A stretch of DNA of 64,000 nt from Kalmusia sp. IMI 367209 (GCA_027946365.1 JAPEUQ010000002.1:1550001-1614000); one strand, 5' to 3'; numbered from the stretch's first letter, positions 10,301-21,770 are shown. Translations and numbers: made by a program. Notes: generated from the sequence alone by a model not told the origin.

Positions 10301-12102
10301 ACCGGGCGATTGAACAGTTCTATGAGCCCTTCGCGAGTGCAATAAGCAAGGCAGGAACCTGTAGAAGTGAAACTTCCATGCTGACAGGCTGCGAGGGCTC
10401 TTATAACTGCAATATGAGCACTGTCGCACAACAATTTGAAATTGAAGATCTGCGAAACTTTAGGGAGAGGTAAAGGATGTGCGATTACACCCGCTTACCG
10501 GTCCAACTGTGTCAACGAATGAACGTGCTCCGCCACCTGCACCTCTGCTTACTGCCCCTCGCGAAAATATTGCCTTGCACGATTTGGATTTACCGGGCTT
10601 CTTCGTCCATGCATGTGGATGACGAAAGCCACGCGATGTACCTGCATCTCGTATCGTACGAAACTACGCCCTAGGTGGATGCGCCATAGTTGATTTAAGT
10701 GGGTGCTGATACAAGCTCGGCCGATTGTGATTGGTTCAGAGCTCGATAGTCGCGCAACTTGGTACCTACATTGTACAAGTGGTTAGGTCCATGCTTCTGT
10801 GCCACTTCCTACAGTAAGTAAGAACAACAAATTCCAAATATCGCTATGTAAGCTTCGATAGTGCTGATTCATTAAGGAAAGTGGGGGCTTGCGAGTGTAA
10901 CGTTGACATGATGCGTAATCACTGGGGTTGAGTCTTCGGCTAATTTGATTGAATTTTCGCCTTGCTACCTTTGTAGGTTTGCACCACAAAGTTCATGATT
11001 AAAGACGAACAGTCTGTGCTCTCTAGTGTTCGATTTGAAGATGAACGGCCACCGGAGAAAGATGTTGATAAACATCAACTCGATTTACACGTACTGTAAA
11101 TGCTTGAGCTTATGCGACATTTGAAGAAGAAACGGCCGACTGATCACAATATTGATTAAAATTTCTTTCGACGAGATGAGTAGAATCTAGATACTACCGA
11201 TTTTATAGAGAGTAGTACATTGACGTGAGCGTTGCTGTGGTCGGGGGAGTTATGATTGGACAAGATGGCCACGGCTTCGCGTCTTGGTGATTCTAGGGCG
11301 CCCCGATATAATTTGCTATATAGTTGTGTCTATTTGTCACAATAAATACATACGACCATAGGACCTTGAGAACAGAGCTTCCCGTTCGCTCAGCTGTACT
11401 TAAGCAGGGTACCGGTGGATTAGTAGTTAGGTCGGTGACGACTAGCGAATACCCGCTGTTGTATGTTTTTTTTTGTGTTGCGCAACACGCAATCACAATG
11501 TCACGAAAACAATGATTGTGTGTGTGTAAAGAGCTGCGACATAGCGAGTCACAACTTGAGTGAGTTTGTGCGACACTGACTCACCTATGCCACGTAGGAT
11601 AGCACGTGGTCGACTCCTCGATGACTACGAAATTATTTTACACCTCGTTAACGTCCTCACCTTCTTCACATACTTACTCCTCGATCGACTGAGACATTTG
11701 CTTCGTTAATGTCAACATCCCACGATACTACCTTGAGATTAGGCGTAAAGTCGGCATTTTTTTCTCCAGCTATCTACACGGAGTATAAGGTAAGGAAATG
11801 CCGACCTGGCGATGTATAGAATGAGGAATGACGATACTAGGCGAACATTCCCATAGAATCGTTTCTATATGTCTTGTTGCAAGAGACCGATGAATCAACC
11901 AGTGGCTTTTTGACCATCGCTGCTAAACACACGTGTCTGTGTAACCATGCATCAGTGACTTGACATATTTACGTATTCTGAACTTATCTTTCTCTTCATC
12001 ATAATTGCATTATCTTTATGCACTTCGCCCTGAGGTTTAACGCCCTTTTGAACCATTGAAACACAAACACCGAAAACAAGTACCCAAAGCCACTACTCCA
12101 GG
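10301..12102. other. Long intergenic stretch
   Basis: About 1.8 kb. Short open frames (10477, 10783, 11324) have no coding character. The second half is AT-rich with T runs and TGTGTGTG near 11518. No tRNA, repeat or transposon ends seen. Confidence 0.4.
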
Positions 12103-13059
12103 ATGTCAGCAAAATCTCCTATCACAAGCGACATCCCCATAGGTAATGCCAACGAAAACCTCTGCAACACGTCCAGCGCCAGCGATAGCGTACAAGAGAC
12201 GCGAGAGCAGACTGCTAGTCGCCTAAACAATGACGCTTCCATGGCAGCCCCTGTCTCCAAGACTCCTTGCCTCGACCATCTCGCGAGGAATAGTATGACA
12301 TCCAGCAAAACCATAGACCGTATCGAACAACTCTCCACTATGTACAATGACGACTCAAACGTTCATATCCTTCACGAAAACGCGCATATCCAAAGATGGG
12401 CTTCCGAATACAGTAAAAGCGCATCGCTTCTTGTATCCAAACATGAACACAGAGAATCTGAGTCTGATGTGCAGTTCATGACGCTTGTATGTGGATGGTT
12501 GAGCATACAGATTAAGGACGTTGCGAATGTATGGCCCAAGGTGATCACCATTCACAGCTTCTGTGATAGGTGGCAGGAACCTGGGGCTGCGGGCATGATG
12601 AAGATGTTGCTGGGGCAGCTAGTGGGGCAGGCGAGGGAGAAAGGTATTGAACTTGCGTGGGGGAAGGCTGAAGAGCGGCTACAAGCAGCAGAGGTCATTG
12701 ATGATTTGAGAAAAGCGTTTGAGGAGCTTGTTGGGAGCCTTCCTAAGGATGTGATTCTGTACTGCATCGTGGATTCGATTGAAATGCCCCTCTCGAGAAG
12801 TATTGAGGAAGCTATGAAGTGTTTCCATATGCTTAGAGATCTAACGAGGCTAAAGGAAGAAGAGAGCGGTACATTCAAATTGTTTTTGACGTGCCATGGT
12901 GTAGAGCGCAAGTTAATTGCTCAAAATGATGAGAGGAATTACGTCGGTGAAATATTGGAGTGCTATGTTGATATCTCTGATAGACTGGTCATGAGAGAAG
13001 TACGATGTAAGGGACAAGGTGGCTGTGGATGTATGATGGAATTGAAGGACAGCGATTGA
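12103..13059 (+). CDS. NACHT-like NTPase-derived protein lacking a P-loop
   Basis: A 318-residue intronless protein related in layout to the degraded gene at 5950: a Ser/Thr-rich N-terminus, a lead-in (NAHIQRWASEYSKS) like the stretch before the NACHT core in fungal NLRs, then a helix (MMKMLLGQLVGQAREKG), a Walker-B-like strand (VILYCIVDSIEMP) and a sensor-like strand (TFKLFLTCHG). No GxxGxGK[ST] motif is present, so ATP binding is unlikely. There is no repeat domain. It could be a decoy or regulator of full NLRs, or a shrinking remnant; both are inference. The C-terminus is short (QGGCGCMMELKDSD). Function unknown; the coding call rests on the long clean frame and the second copy. Confidence 0.65.
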   Translation: MSAKSPITSDIPIGNANENLCNTSSASDSVQETREQTASRLNNDASMAAPVSKTPCLDHLARNSMTSSKTIDRIEQLSTMYNDDSNVHILHENAHIQRWASEYSKSASLLVSKHEHRESESDVQFMTLVCGWLSIQIKDVANVWPKVITIHSFCDRWQEPGAAGMMKMLLGQLVGQAREKGIELAWGKAEERLQAAEVIDDLRKAFEELVGSLPKDVILYCIVDSIEMPLSRSIEEAMKCFHMLRDLTRLKEEESGTFKLFLTCHGVERKLIAQNDERNYVGEILECYVDISDRLVMREVRCKGQGGCGCMMELKDSD

Positions 13060-14037
13060 ACGAGATGTGGGGTACTCTCTGCTTGAAGTAGCCTCAATGA
13101 AACAATTTGCTTGGAAAATGATCATAAATCCTACATCTCTCGATAATAGAACCGAAAATCGGTCAATCTGTCGGCCTGATCACTAATTATTAGTCGAATT
13201 AGCTCAACTAAACCTTTCGCTTCCCTCAAACCCGAACGTTAGGTCTACGATCACCAAGATATATCCGCATGGGGGGTGCGATGTATTAAGTTCTAGAAAT
13301 TCTTAAGCAGTGAACTCGCTCTCCTCGCTTTCGGGTCATCCTAAAGCTGGTCGCTGTGTACAATGGCGCTGATCAGCCCCAGCGAGCGCCGGAACGACTC
13401 AAGACCAGAAAGTCCAAGCGTCCAGCTGAGAACCATTGTACGAGAGCTGAAGCAGCGTGACCGTTAGGCGCATGGAGGTGTGTTGGGACAGATATGTCGA
13501 CACGCGACAGCGTGTTTGACCACACTAGGAAGAGCAAATGTGCGTGTCGGATGCATTGGCTATGAGATAACTAGATCGCGCGCACGCTATTTAGCGGCAG
13601 AAGAACCTTTTCCGATGTACTGAGGTGTAGCGAGAAACAATAGACTTTGTCGTCGCAATGTTGCGGCTTCGTATTGCGTGGTCAGAGCGCGTTCCCGCGA
13701 TGATCCAATTTGCAGGAAGCGAGTCGGCGTTCGTGATACGAAGTATACGCGTTGGCTAAGGATGCCGAGCGGCTGCATGAAGATAGGGGAAATGAGCATC
13801 GCTAGAAGATACGATCTCTCTCTAATGGGGTGAAGATAAAGATATATAGATGTCCGACTTCTGATGCAAAGGGGCTTCTCTTGCAACGACCATCCGATCT
13901 TCACGTTCTTTACGCTCTTCCCTTTTAGCTTGATTATTTTAATACCACGCAATGTAGGTTCGGTTTGGGAGTGGGCTGCAACACAGTACTAACGGCTTGC
14001 TAGTCATTCTTCCGTCCTATTCGTTCACTGCGTCGCA
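13060..14037. other. Intergenic
   Basis: No supported gene. A tiny ORF at 13363-13467 (34 codons, MALISPSERRND start) has a clean ATG but no other support. An open frame on the minus strand at 13587-13952 is Arg/Leu-rich and unlike a protein. The last 60 bp are pyrimidine-rich and form the likely leader of the gene at 14038. Confidence 0.4.
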
Positions 14038-14256
14038 ATGGCCTTCAATACAGAAACTGTTACTCATCACAAGGATGCTGCGAAGCACTCCGGAACCGCT
14101 GCCGAGATGGCTGCTAAGCAGGTGGGCCTAGGCTCAATCGCAAAGAAAATTGGGGAGCTGGTCAACAAGCTCGTTGGCAAGAAGCAGAAGGCCATGATTG
14201 ACCAGAAAGCGGCAACGAACGGTCAAGTTGCCGCTGCGCCTGTTGCGTCTGCTTAG
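14038..14256 (+). CDS. Small hydrophilic protein (72 aa), unknown
   Basis: Short intronless frame starting MAFNTETVTHHKDAAKHS. It has an amphipathic Ala/Lys-rich middle (GSIAKKIGELVNKLVGKK) and an Ala/Val-rich end (QVAAAPVASA). There is no signal peptide, TM segment or cysteine. Composition resembles small stress- or starvation-induced fungal proteins, but I recognise no family. Support comes from the ATG context after a C/T-rich leader, the balanced amino-acid use and the predicted helix. Confidence 0.5.
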   Translation: MAFNTETVTHHKDAAKHSGTAAEMAAKQVGLGSIAKKIGELVNKLVGKKQKAMIDQKAATNGQVAAAPVASA

Positions 14257-14470
14257 CCCGTTCAGCCCGTTCAGTAAACCGTTAGAAACAATGGTGGGGT
14301 GAATAGAACCGCTCAATCTACTTCGCATAAAGAACTAACGCGTTGCAAGGCTACTGAGATGGAGCTTCTAACGATAATGCTGAAGGGAGGGACTAGAGCT
14401 GCGAGATATCGGTCTTGATTCTATGGTCTCGAATTCTCTTAATAGTATTATTTCATGTGCTTGAGTACCT

Positions 14471-15448
14471 TCATATTACTGTTGTATTTGCCGGTCGATC
14501 CTTCGAGGCGAACCTCGGAGGGTGCTGGATAACTTCCCCTTCCCAATCCCACAGCGTCCCGTGCTCGGCTCCAATCCTCACATAGTCTTGACAAACCTCG
14601 ATAGGATCGTCGTCCATGAACAGCGGTATGCTGTATGTCATGATGGTCATTAATTTCTTTGGATCTGCGGTATCCCAATTGTTGCGTCGAAAATTGCCAA
14701 AGCGCATCTGCTGGCTGTCGATATTTATGAGGAGGACCTTCAACGGTCTATTGCAGTGCCTGAAATATTGCGCCTTGATGTCATATTCCCGCAGCCCATC
14801 GGCACGCGTCAAAACAATCGTCTCTAGGCTCGACATCTTGGCCACGTCTCGCCAGAAGCTCGGGTGTGTTCCTGGATTGTAGACAGCTAGTCGTCGAAGC
14901 TTCGGCCAATTCCTCCAAAACGCCGGCTCACCGCCATGCCAGGTCGTATCGAGGAACAGCTCATCTCGGACGCTCACGAACTCCTCAAGATGCTCGAGCC
15001 GCTGAAAGCCTTCACGCAGGATGTTTCGCACCCCGAGATGGTCCCTTTCAGGGTAGACGCTACGCAAGGGGATGTCAATCACGAGGCGTTTGAGTGTCGT
15101 GCACGTGTAGCTGAACAGCTCTCTGACCCATGTCGCTGTGGGTTGATTGTCAATGGTCTCGTCGAATGGGGCGAGAAAGAGGGCAGTGATGTTACGCAGG
15201 TCTGGCCGCGCTGCGGGTATAGCCAGGAGCAGGGAGCTAAGACGTGCTTCAGAGGAGAGGTGCACGCAATGATCTTTAAGCGCGCGATTGGCCACTCTCC
15301 TCGTCTCATGACATACTAATGTAAATGACAGAAGGAGTTGGGTAATAGGGTGCGACGGGCGCAGTAAGACGTTCGGCTTGGGCAACGAGCAGGTAATGAT
15401 GTTCAGGACCAGCTCGATGGGCAAATGCATAGGCTTGAGTGAGTCCAT
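14471..15448 (-). CDS. F-box-like protein, unknown target
   Basis: Intronless 325-residue protein. Residues about 8-60 (MHLPIELVLNIITCSLP, then LLLSFTLVCHETRRVANRAL) follow the pattern of the fungal F-box-like domain, which would dock to Skp1 in an SCF ubiquitin ligase. The remainder alternates short strands and helices with W and L patterns (FWRNWPKLRRLAVYN, SSLETIVLTRADGL) suggestive of a loose leucine-rich scaffold, common in the expanded families of these proteins in ascomycetes. No catalytic residues. It is divergent from the ARMT1-like gene at 15646, with under 200 bp between starts. Confidence 0.65.
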   Translation of the reverse strand: MDSLKPMHLPIELVLNIITCSLPKPNVLLRPSHPITQLLLSFTLVCHETRRVANRALKDHCVHLSSEARLSSLLLAIPAARPDLRNITALFLAPFDETIDNQPTATWVRELFSYTCTTLKRLVIDIPLRSVYPERDHLGVRNILREGFQRLEHLEEFVSVRDELFLDTTWHGGEPAFWRNWPKLRRLAVYNPGTHPSFWRDVAKMSSLETIVLTRADGLREYDIKAQYFRHCNRPLKVLLINIDSQQMRFGNFRRNNWDTADPKKLMTIMTYSIPLFMDDDPIEVCQDYVRIGAEHGTLWDWEGEVIQHPPRFASKDRPANTTVI

Positions 15449-15645
15449 GTTGTGGACTCAGAGCAATGCAGACGCGCATTGAGTGATGAAGAGGTGGGTG
15501 GCACTAGAACGAGTCAGAGATGCAGGAAGGTATGCCGCTTTGGGATTAGCGTGACTGGCGCGATGAGTACCCCTGCGGAAATTTATAGGCCCCTCCCCCG
15601 CCATCCAACTGTTGGCCAGCCTCGAGTGCACTACAGTAACTCATC

Positions 15646-17248
15646 ATGGAGTACGACCCCAAGACGCGTTCGTATCACCGACCTCCTCGTTCCTTGTAGC
15701 GCTGACGTCTTCCAGCGCAATACAGCACTGGGGATCCTACCTCGTTTGCCCACGTTTCGGCGCGCGAGCGACTGCCCACCATCCTCACTCAAGGTATCGA
15801 TGATGTACACCGGTCAATCGATCCGTCATCCCAGGACGAACAAACAGTAAAAGAGGGGAAATGGATTATTTCGAAGCTCGCGGAGCTGAAGTACGAACTG
15901 CAGCACGACCGCGAGCTCATTCCTATTGTAGACGATGGGGAAGCGGACGTTGCAGAATACAACAAGGAATTAGAAGCGCTACAGCCTGCTAAATGGCATT
16001 CGGTGCCGTGGCTGTTTTCTGAATGTTACCTCTACCGGTGGGCAATGTCGTTGACAACGTGTGTGGCTATAGAAGGCTAATTACCTCAGGCAGACGCGCC
16101 TCAAGCCTCTTCAAGCAAACAGAGAAATGGAAATCGTATGACATGTTCGCACGCCAAAAGATGTCCACCTTCAAATCTTCACGCCCTGCCGTCATCGAAC
16201 TCGCTACCCGCTACCGAGAGATCGTCACAGAGCTGGAATCGAAGCATACTATAAAGGGCGCAAAGACAGCCGAGGATCTCGAAGAGGCAGAAAAGGTCTT
16301 ATTCGTTGAGATGTGCGAGATCTGCCTGTGGGGTAATGCTACCGACTTGTCGCTCCTCACCAATCTCTCCTACGAGGACCTTCAAAAGCTGCAGGGGTCC
16401 GAAGCGCGGAAGGCGTCGGAGAAGAACATCGTAGTTAACGACCTAGATAAAGCTTTCAAAGTGCTATATGCAGCGCAAAAAGCGGGTCAGAAGGAGCGGA
16501 GGGTAGACATCGTGCTCGACAACGCCGGCTTTGAGTTGTTCGTCGACTTGATTTTGGCGGGCTACCTGCTCGCTTCTGGGCTGGCCACCAACATAGTCTT
16601 CCACCCGAAATCGATACCCTGGTACGTGTCAGATGTCTTGCCTCAAGATTTTGCAGCTCTCATTCAAGCGCTCGCCGACCCGCAAGGCTTCTACTCTGCG
16701 CTTTCTGACGACGATAAGAAAGCTGGGAAGTCGGTCGCTCCGCTCTCTGACACTGAGGTCGACAACCTGAAGTTTCTGTTCCAGCACTGGAGCCAGTTTC
16801 ATGCTGAAGGCGAGTTGGTCCTCCGGCCAAATATATTCTGGACTGGAGGCGGCAGCTACTGGAGATTGCCGAAGAAGGAGCCGAGCTTGACTGAGGATCT
16901 CAAGCAGAGCGAGCTTGTCATCTTCAAGGGCGACCTGAACTACAGGAAGTTGACTGCTGATGTAAGTGGTATTAAGCTTTTGCATTCTTTGACGAACTTG
17001 CTAACGACCACTAGGCGGCCTGGCCTGCGACGACACCCTTTACCGAAGCCATCGGGCCGCTTGGGCCCGGATCCGGTATCCGTGTCCTTGCACTAAGGAC
17101 TTGCAAGGCCGATGTCGTTGTTGGCTTGCCAGAAGGAGAAGATGAACGATTGAAGGCGATTGAGGGAGGTGGCGGCGATAGCGGAGCTCGGAAGTGGGCA
17201 TGGAGTGGCAAGTGGGCTGTTGTCCAGTTCTCTGACGGCAAGGCTTAA
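15646..17248 (+). CDS. DUF89 damage-control phosphatase, ARMT1 type (yeast YMR027W-like)
   Basis: Metal-dependent phosphatase acting on sugar phosphates and related damaged metabolites; cytosolic. Four exons (15646-15667, 15716-16037, 16094-16961, 17015-17248) join in phase to 481 residues, close to the yeast protein. Exon 1 is only 22 nt (MEYDPKT) and is needed for the family N-terminus, which continues PQYSTGDPTSFAHVS. Other family landmarks: WLFSECYLYRR, WKSYDMFARQK, the metal/phosphate site VDIVLDNAGFELFVDL, the WFHPKS-like stretch IVFHPKSIPWYVSDV, and the C-terminal KGDLNYRKL, whose Asp/Lys are conserved, followed by the last exon (WAWSGKWAVVQFSDG). No lesion seen. Confidence 0.93.
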
Positions 17249-17904
17249 GCATTGTGAGTCATTTGTGGATAGACTGTGTGTTGTTGAGCGTTTCATTAGA
17301 CACATAGAAGAATATATAGACCGCATTGAGCTACCTTTTAGACAATAAATCTACAAGGAATTCGGACTAGTAATATGGTACCACCTCGTGTAAGGTTGGC
17401 GTTTTCTTGATATCTACAAATAGATAAGCTTCATGGACTTTGTAATGTGCAAGGCCTTGTTAGGCGCTCTTTTCGCCAATGACGAATCGCTGCGAGACTT
17501 CAATTGCTGATATTAGGAGGGCTCTGGAATTCCACGTCCTCTTTTGCTGCCCTGCGAGGACTTGGCGTATCAATCTCGTCATTATGCACGGGGCACTGAA
17601 CCCATTTGTAGAAGGAGAGTGAATCCGACATGTAGACCATTAATATATTTGGGCCGGTTGCATACTGTCTCGTCACTGGAGGTGATTTTAAGGGCTAGGG
17701 TGGTGGCATTTGGGGTTGAAATTGAGGCTGTATAGGATATCCTCCTTGTGGGGTAGTGTTTGTCTGATTCCTTGGAGTGCAGAAACTTGGGGCTGTTTTC
17801 GGAGTCCGATGAATCAAAGGAGGATGCAGTCTGTTGATGAATCTTAGAGACCCGAGTTCTTATTTTTGTGAAAAAAAAAAATCAGATCTCATTTTTTTGT
17901 CCGT
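17249..17904. other. Intergenic
   Basis: Convergent 3' flanks. Contains an A11 run at about 17871 and a T7 run at about 17892 close together. No coding region supported. Confidence 0.4.
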
Positions 17905-18488
17905 CTAAGCATCGAGAAGGGGGCCATGTAGGCTTGCATTCTATGTGTCTCTCATCATTTTGCGCCCCGCGTCTACTTCTTTCCCATCTTCTAGGATGAA
18001 ATTTCCAAGACCAGCGCCTGGCGAGCTTTGTAAATGAAGGCGTTCGCCGCATCGCAGAAAGTTTTCCGGTTCTGTACGGTCTCTTGTTCTCTCGGATGGA
18101 CTGTAAAATGAATTGTTGCTGTTTACCCCAACCCGAATGTGTGAATCTCGGCTGGTGCCATAAATGCTAGCTCGTTTTCTGTCAAGCCCCAATACAACCA
18201 GCTAATTTGAAGACCGGCTTTTCGAGCCGCATGAATTGCATATCCGGGCAGCGACTGCTCGGTAGCTTGCATCGCTGGTGCTGGATCGTATACGCTACTC
18301 AACGAGATGTTCTGCATATCGATGATCAGAAGTGCAGTCTTGGAGGGGTCGAGGACTATGTTGCTGAATTCATAGTCTAAATGAAGCGGAAATATTATTG
18401 AAGGGGAGCCTGGCGTCGCTGGATGAGTTAGATTCCACTCATCTTGAGGTGATCGTATCCAAGAGTTCTGTAACAATGCTCGTTGCAC
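17905..18488 (-). pseudogene. Isochorismatase-like (cysteine hydrolase) gene, truncated and broken
   Basis: The 5' part is a good isochorismatase-fold start: WNLTHPATPGSP, then the core strand ALLIIDMQNISLS with the catalytic Asp, and AARKAGLQISWLYWGLT. The frame then stops at 18123 (TFGLG) and resumes in another frame (VNSNNSFYSPSE ... GLGNFILEDGKEVDAGRKMMRD). At 17941-17943 a TAG replaces the Trp expected in the family sequence MRD-W-NA; reading through gives NASLHGPLLDA and then a second stop at 17905. The part that should carry the catalytic Cys is absent downstream. So the gene has at least a frame disturbance, a nonsense change and a missing C-terminal half. A very short intron at the first lesion cannot restore the frame. 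Confidence 0.72.
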
Positions 18489-19276
18489 CCGCTATCTTTC
18501 CCTAGTGCTGCGCATGAGACGAAGCTACGAATGACTAGTATTCTTATTTGACCTCTTCAAAGGCTCTTAATTAACCTACCTGAAAGTTATGTAGTCGTAA
18601 AGGAAGTAATGATACGCTTTGCTTTGCTGTATGTACTTGTTAGTGTTAGCTACACTGAAATTCAATCATCATTGCTGAAGTCAGCTGACCGTAAAGAGAT
18701 GGGTTCTTGGGAAAATTAAGCTGCCCCAATTCGACCAGTGGGAATGTTTCCAAACCGAGTTTTGATGAGAGGAATGCAATCCTCCCAGGATACACTATTT
18801 CTCGAACTGCGGGCGGATTATTCCCGTGGATATGAGTATACTATGATCCATCTAAAACCTCAAACGTGCAAGTTATTGGGAGTGAACTTGTCCGAGGAGA
18901 AACGATAGCAAGCCTCGTTGAATTTGCACTCACAATCTCACAATTCGGCCCAGCAAATTTTACTCATCGTAGCGACCATTCTAGGTCGCGCGACACCTTC
19001 CTGCATGGAAGTTTCGTTGAGTCCTCAGCCATTCAAAGACGAGTGTCGTACCTAGCATTCCACAGTTAGCGTAGATGAATCGTGAAAAAACGTCATAGAG
19101 TGGTTGTTGATGACTTCGAGTAGAGCCATGAATCATCTGTGGTGCGAGTCAAACAGAGGTGCCAAACCCCCGCCTCATGACTCACGACCCCCACATTCGA
19201 CACACGCCCTACGCGTCAATTTGCACTATTATAAGAGATCGCGGAAAGCCTTTGTTTACAACATACATACTACACT
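18489..19276. other. Intergenic, promoter of the acetyltransferase
   Basis: No gene seen. TATAAG at about 19229-19234 lies about 45 bp before the ATG at 19277 and could be its TATA element. Confidence 0.4.
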
Positions 19277-20128
19277 ATGGCTTACGGAAAAGTGCGCGGT
19301 AACCCAAAGCCGCTTGAGGAGATCCCTGCGCGCATCTACCCCATTGAAACCAATGCCTCGGATACGCGCGCAGCAATTCTCACAATACCTTTGGATTTTG
19401 AGGCTTGCGATGAGCTCGATGCTAAATTGGTGAAAATGCTTCACGATGATTTCAATGAGTAGGGCAATCATATCCTGATCCATCAGGCAATATTCGGACT
19501 GACAAGTGCTTCTAGGGCAATTGAGGAAGGACGAACATACCCTCAAGAAGATATCATGGATGTCGAGACTTATAAAGGCTACTTCATGTCTTATGATCTT
19601 ATCCTAGGTTTCATTCTTACTCAAGCGCAGTTGCAAAGCCTGCATTCATCTTCAGATGTCCCCGCCGTTGGGATTCCACTCACGAAATCTCAACTTTCTG
19701 GCATTAAGGTTGGCTCGTCGAAACTTCGCGCACTCGGTCAATCATCGTCAGCCACAATTGATCTACCAAATCAGCCTGATACATATGCTTTCGCCTACTA
19801 TATAAAGCCGAACTACCCTGGTCGCTCGTCGCATCTTTGCAACGGCGGCTTCATGGTCCCTTCCTCATCGCGCGGTCTCGGCCTTGGTCGCATCGCAGCT
19901 CGCTCCTTCTGCTTTTATGCGCCTGCTTGCGGATATAGAGGTAGTGTCTTCAATCTAGTGTACGCGAACAATGAAGCAAGTATCAGACTATGGACGAAGT
20001 TGGGGTTTCAAAATGTTGGACGCATTCCAGAGGCGGGGCGACTGAAAAAGGCGAATGGGGATGGAGAAGAATATGTTGATGCATTGGTTGTCCATGGAGA
20101 CTTCAGGAAGATTGGACACAAGGATTAA
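19277..20128 (+). CDS. GNAT N-acetyltransferase, Mpr1/Ppr1-like (azetidine-2-carboxylate type)
   Basis: Two exons (19277-19458, 19516-20128) joined by a clean 57-nt intron (GTAGGG...TTCTAG) give 264 residues. The join restores the family stretch DDFNEAIEEGRTYPQED. The C-terminal acetyl-CoA fold is clear: AFAYYIKPNYPGRSSHLCNG, GFMVPSSSRGLGLGRIAARS (the CoA-binding loop), YRGSVFNLVYANNEASIRLW and LGFQNVGRIPEAGRLKKANG. In yeasts such enzymes acetylate azetidine-2-carboxylate and proline-derived aldehydes and reduce oxidative stress. A further in-frame 48-nt segment at about 19608-19655 has GT-AG ends and may be a second intron; removing it shortens the variable middle without harming motifs. Confidence 0.85.
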
Positions 20129-20511
20129 GTAGAGGGTGAGAGGTAAGGAGACTTATGTGCGGGTAGGTGTGCCAGGTTTGGTGTACATAGCACAATGGAA
20201 TTAAGTAGGAAAACCTCGATTAATGTGAGGTTTCTCTTTAGTCCAGTATTCAAGTTGTGCTCATCAAATCTCTAAACTTGACGCTTGATGTCCTGTATTT
20301 AAGTTGAGTTTCGATATGTCCATCATTTCAATTGCGATCTCTTAGTTTAAGATTAATTTTTGATGATAGATTTGTCGTAAAGATGCTTTCATTGTAATAT
20401 TATGAATCGAATTAGCATGATTGAATCTCTATTGGCTCTCCTCAACTTCTAGCATACCGAAGACTATGGCACTATCTAGGAATCGCGTAATACAAAAGAA
20501 ATCATCTAGAG
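20129..20511. other. Intergenic, convergent 3' ends
   Basis: AT-rich, between two convergent genes; several TTTAAG/TTAAGT strings. No coding region. Confidence 0.4.
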
Positions 20512-21770
20512 CTAGATCACTGCTAAAGCGTTTGGCGGAGACGCTATTCCTCCTTTCTTATTAACGGGAGATATGGTTATGAAGAAAGTAGATCGCTTCA
20601 ATGAATGCAAAGCTGGTGCAAGTTTTTCGAGGTCCAGAAACTCAAGGATGCTCTGACCCCAGCCTATGGTTGTCAATAATCTCAACATGTAATAGTTTCA
20701 GGCACCCACTTACCAGCGATGAAAAGTTGATGAAGGTTCATACCTTCACGCCCGCCAATGATATGTTCGCTGAGGGGGGTCGACTCGAACGCAGGATTAT
20801 CTCCTCCCACTACGGCAAATTTCTGATCCCAGAGCCACTCCGCAGATGAATCGTTGGCAGCCATACCAACAGAATCACCAGGTCCAGTCACCAAAATTGT
20901 CTTTTCAGTTTCGTTGAGCTTGCTATAAGCTTCGATCCAGCCCCAGCGGACAACTAGGATATCACCCGGTCGAGTCCAGTTGCTAGGTAGACCTTGCCAT
21001 TCTGCAACCTTCTGCAGATCTGAGGCAGGGACAGACCATGTCTGTTGCAGTTAGCGCTCGGTCTAAGAATACATAGTGATTCTAGACTCATACAGTGAAT
21101 GGGTCGTAGGTCTTGTTCTGGCTATCCATCCAAGCTTTGTAGTCCAGCAGCACGCCCCTTGCAACAATGGCCTTATCGGCGGCTTGCTGAATGCCTAAAA
21201 CGCTCGTGTAATCATGACCAATGACATCTTTATAATCGGAAATTAAGTCATTGTAATATTGATATGTACTCGTGTTTCCGTCGGTCTGATAGGCAAAATG
21301 ACGTAAACCGTCAAATTGAGTGCTCATTTGGGTATTAAAAGTTATTACGTCATCCGTGTACCCATTTCCTGGCTGGAAAAGGTGCACAAGTGGCTTGCGT
21401 TCTGGATTTATTGGCAGCGGCATGTACGATAGCTCGAGATTGAGATTAAAAGCCTGGCCAGTTTGTATCTCTTCTGCGGCTTTCTTGCGCGTGGCATTGG
21501 TGATATGGTTCAAAGCTCCGTTTACATCATCGGCTCCCTGCATCTGTCAGTGTCACCAGTATGAAGATGTCCAAGAAGGATCTATACCCAAACTCCCCAA
21601 GCTGCTTTTGCAGGATAAGAAGCATCAAGTGGTAAGTCGGTGTATGAAGGCCAATTGGTGTATAGGTCATCGGCATCGATCCGGCGGGACACACGATACT
21701 TCCTGTCTTCAAGGGCTGCCCCAAAAGTAATCACGGGGAGGCATAAGGACAGGATTGAAGAAAACTGCAT
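20512..21770 (-). CDS. Secreted putative cyclase / kynurenine-formamidase-like hydrolase
   Basis: Four exons on the minus strand (21770-21588, 21537-21094, 21041-20714, 20663-20512) join in phase to 368 residues. It starts with a signal peptide (MQFSSILSLCLPVITFGAA), unlike many cytosolic family members. Family landmarks: AAWGVWGADDVNGALN (formed across intron 1), the metal-site region STQFDGLRHFAYQ with its Gln-Asp-His spacing typical of the fungal branch, TWSVPASDLQKVAEWQG, GDILVVRWGWIEAY, the conserved GDNPAFEST and, across intron 3, LHQLFIAG-WGQSILEFLDLE, ending IASPPNALAVI. No lesion seen. Substrate unknown; the enzyme probably hydrolyses or cyclises an amide or lactone outside the cell. 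Confidence 0.9.

Noticed and set aside
13587..13952. 121-residue minus-strand frame
   Set aside because: Arg/Leu/Ser-biased composition, no domain, no good start context; looks like a chance frame upstream of the gene at 14038.
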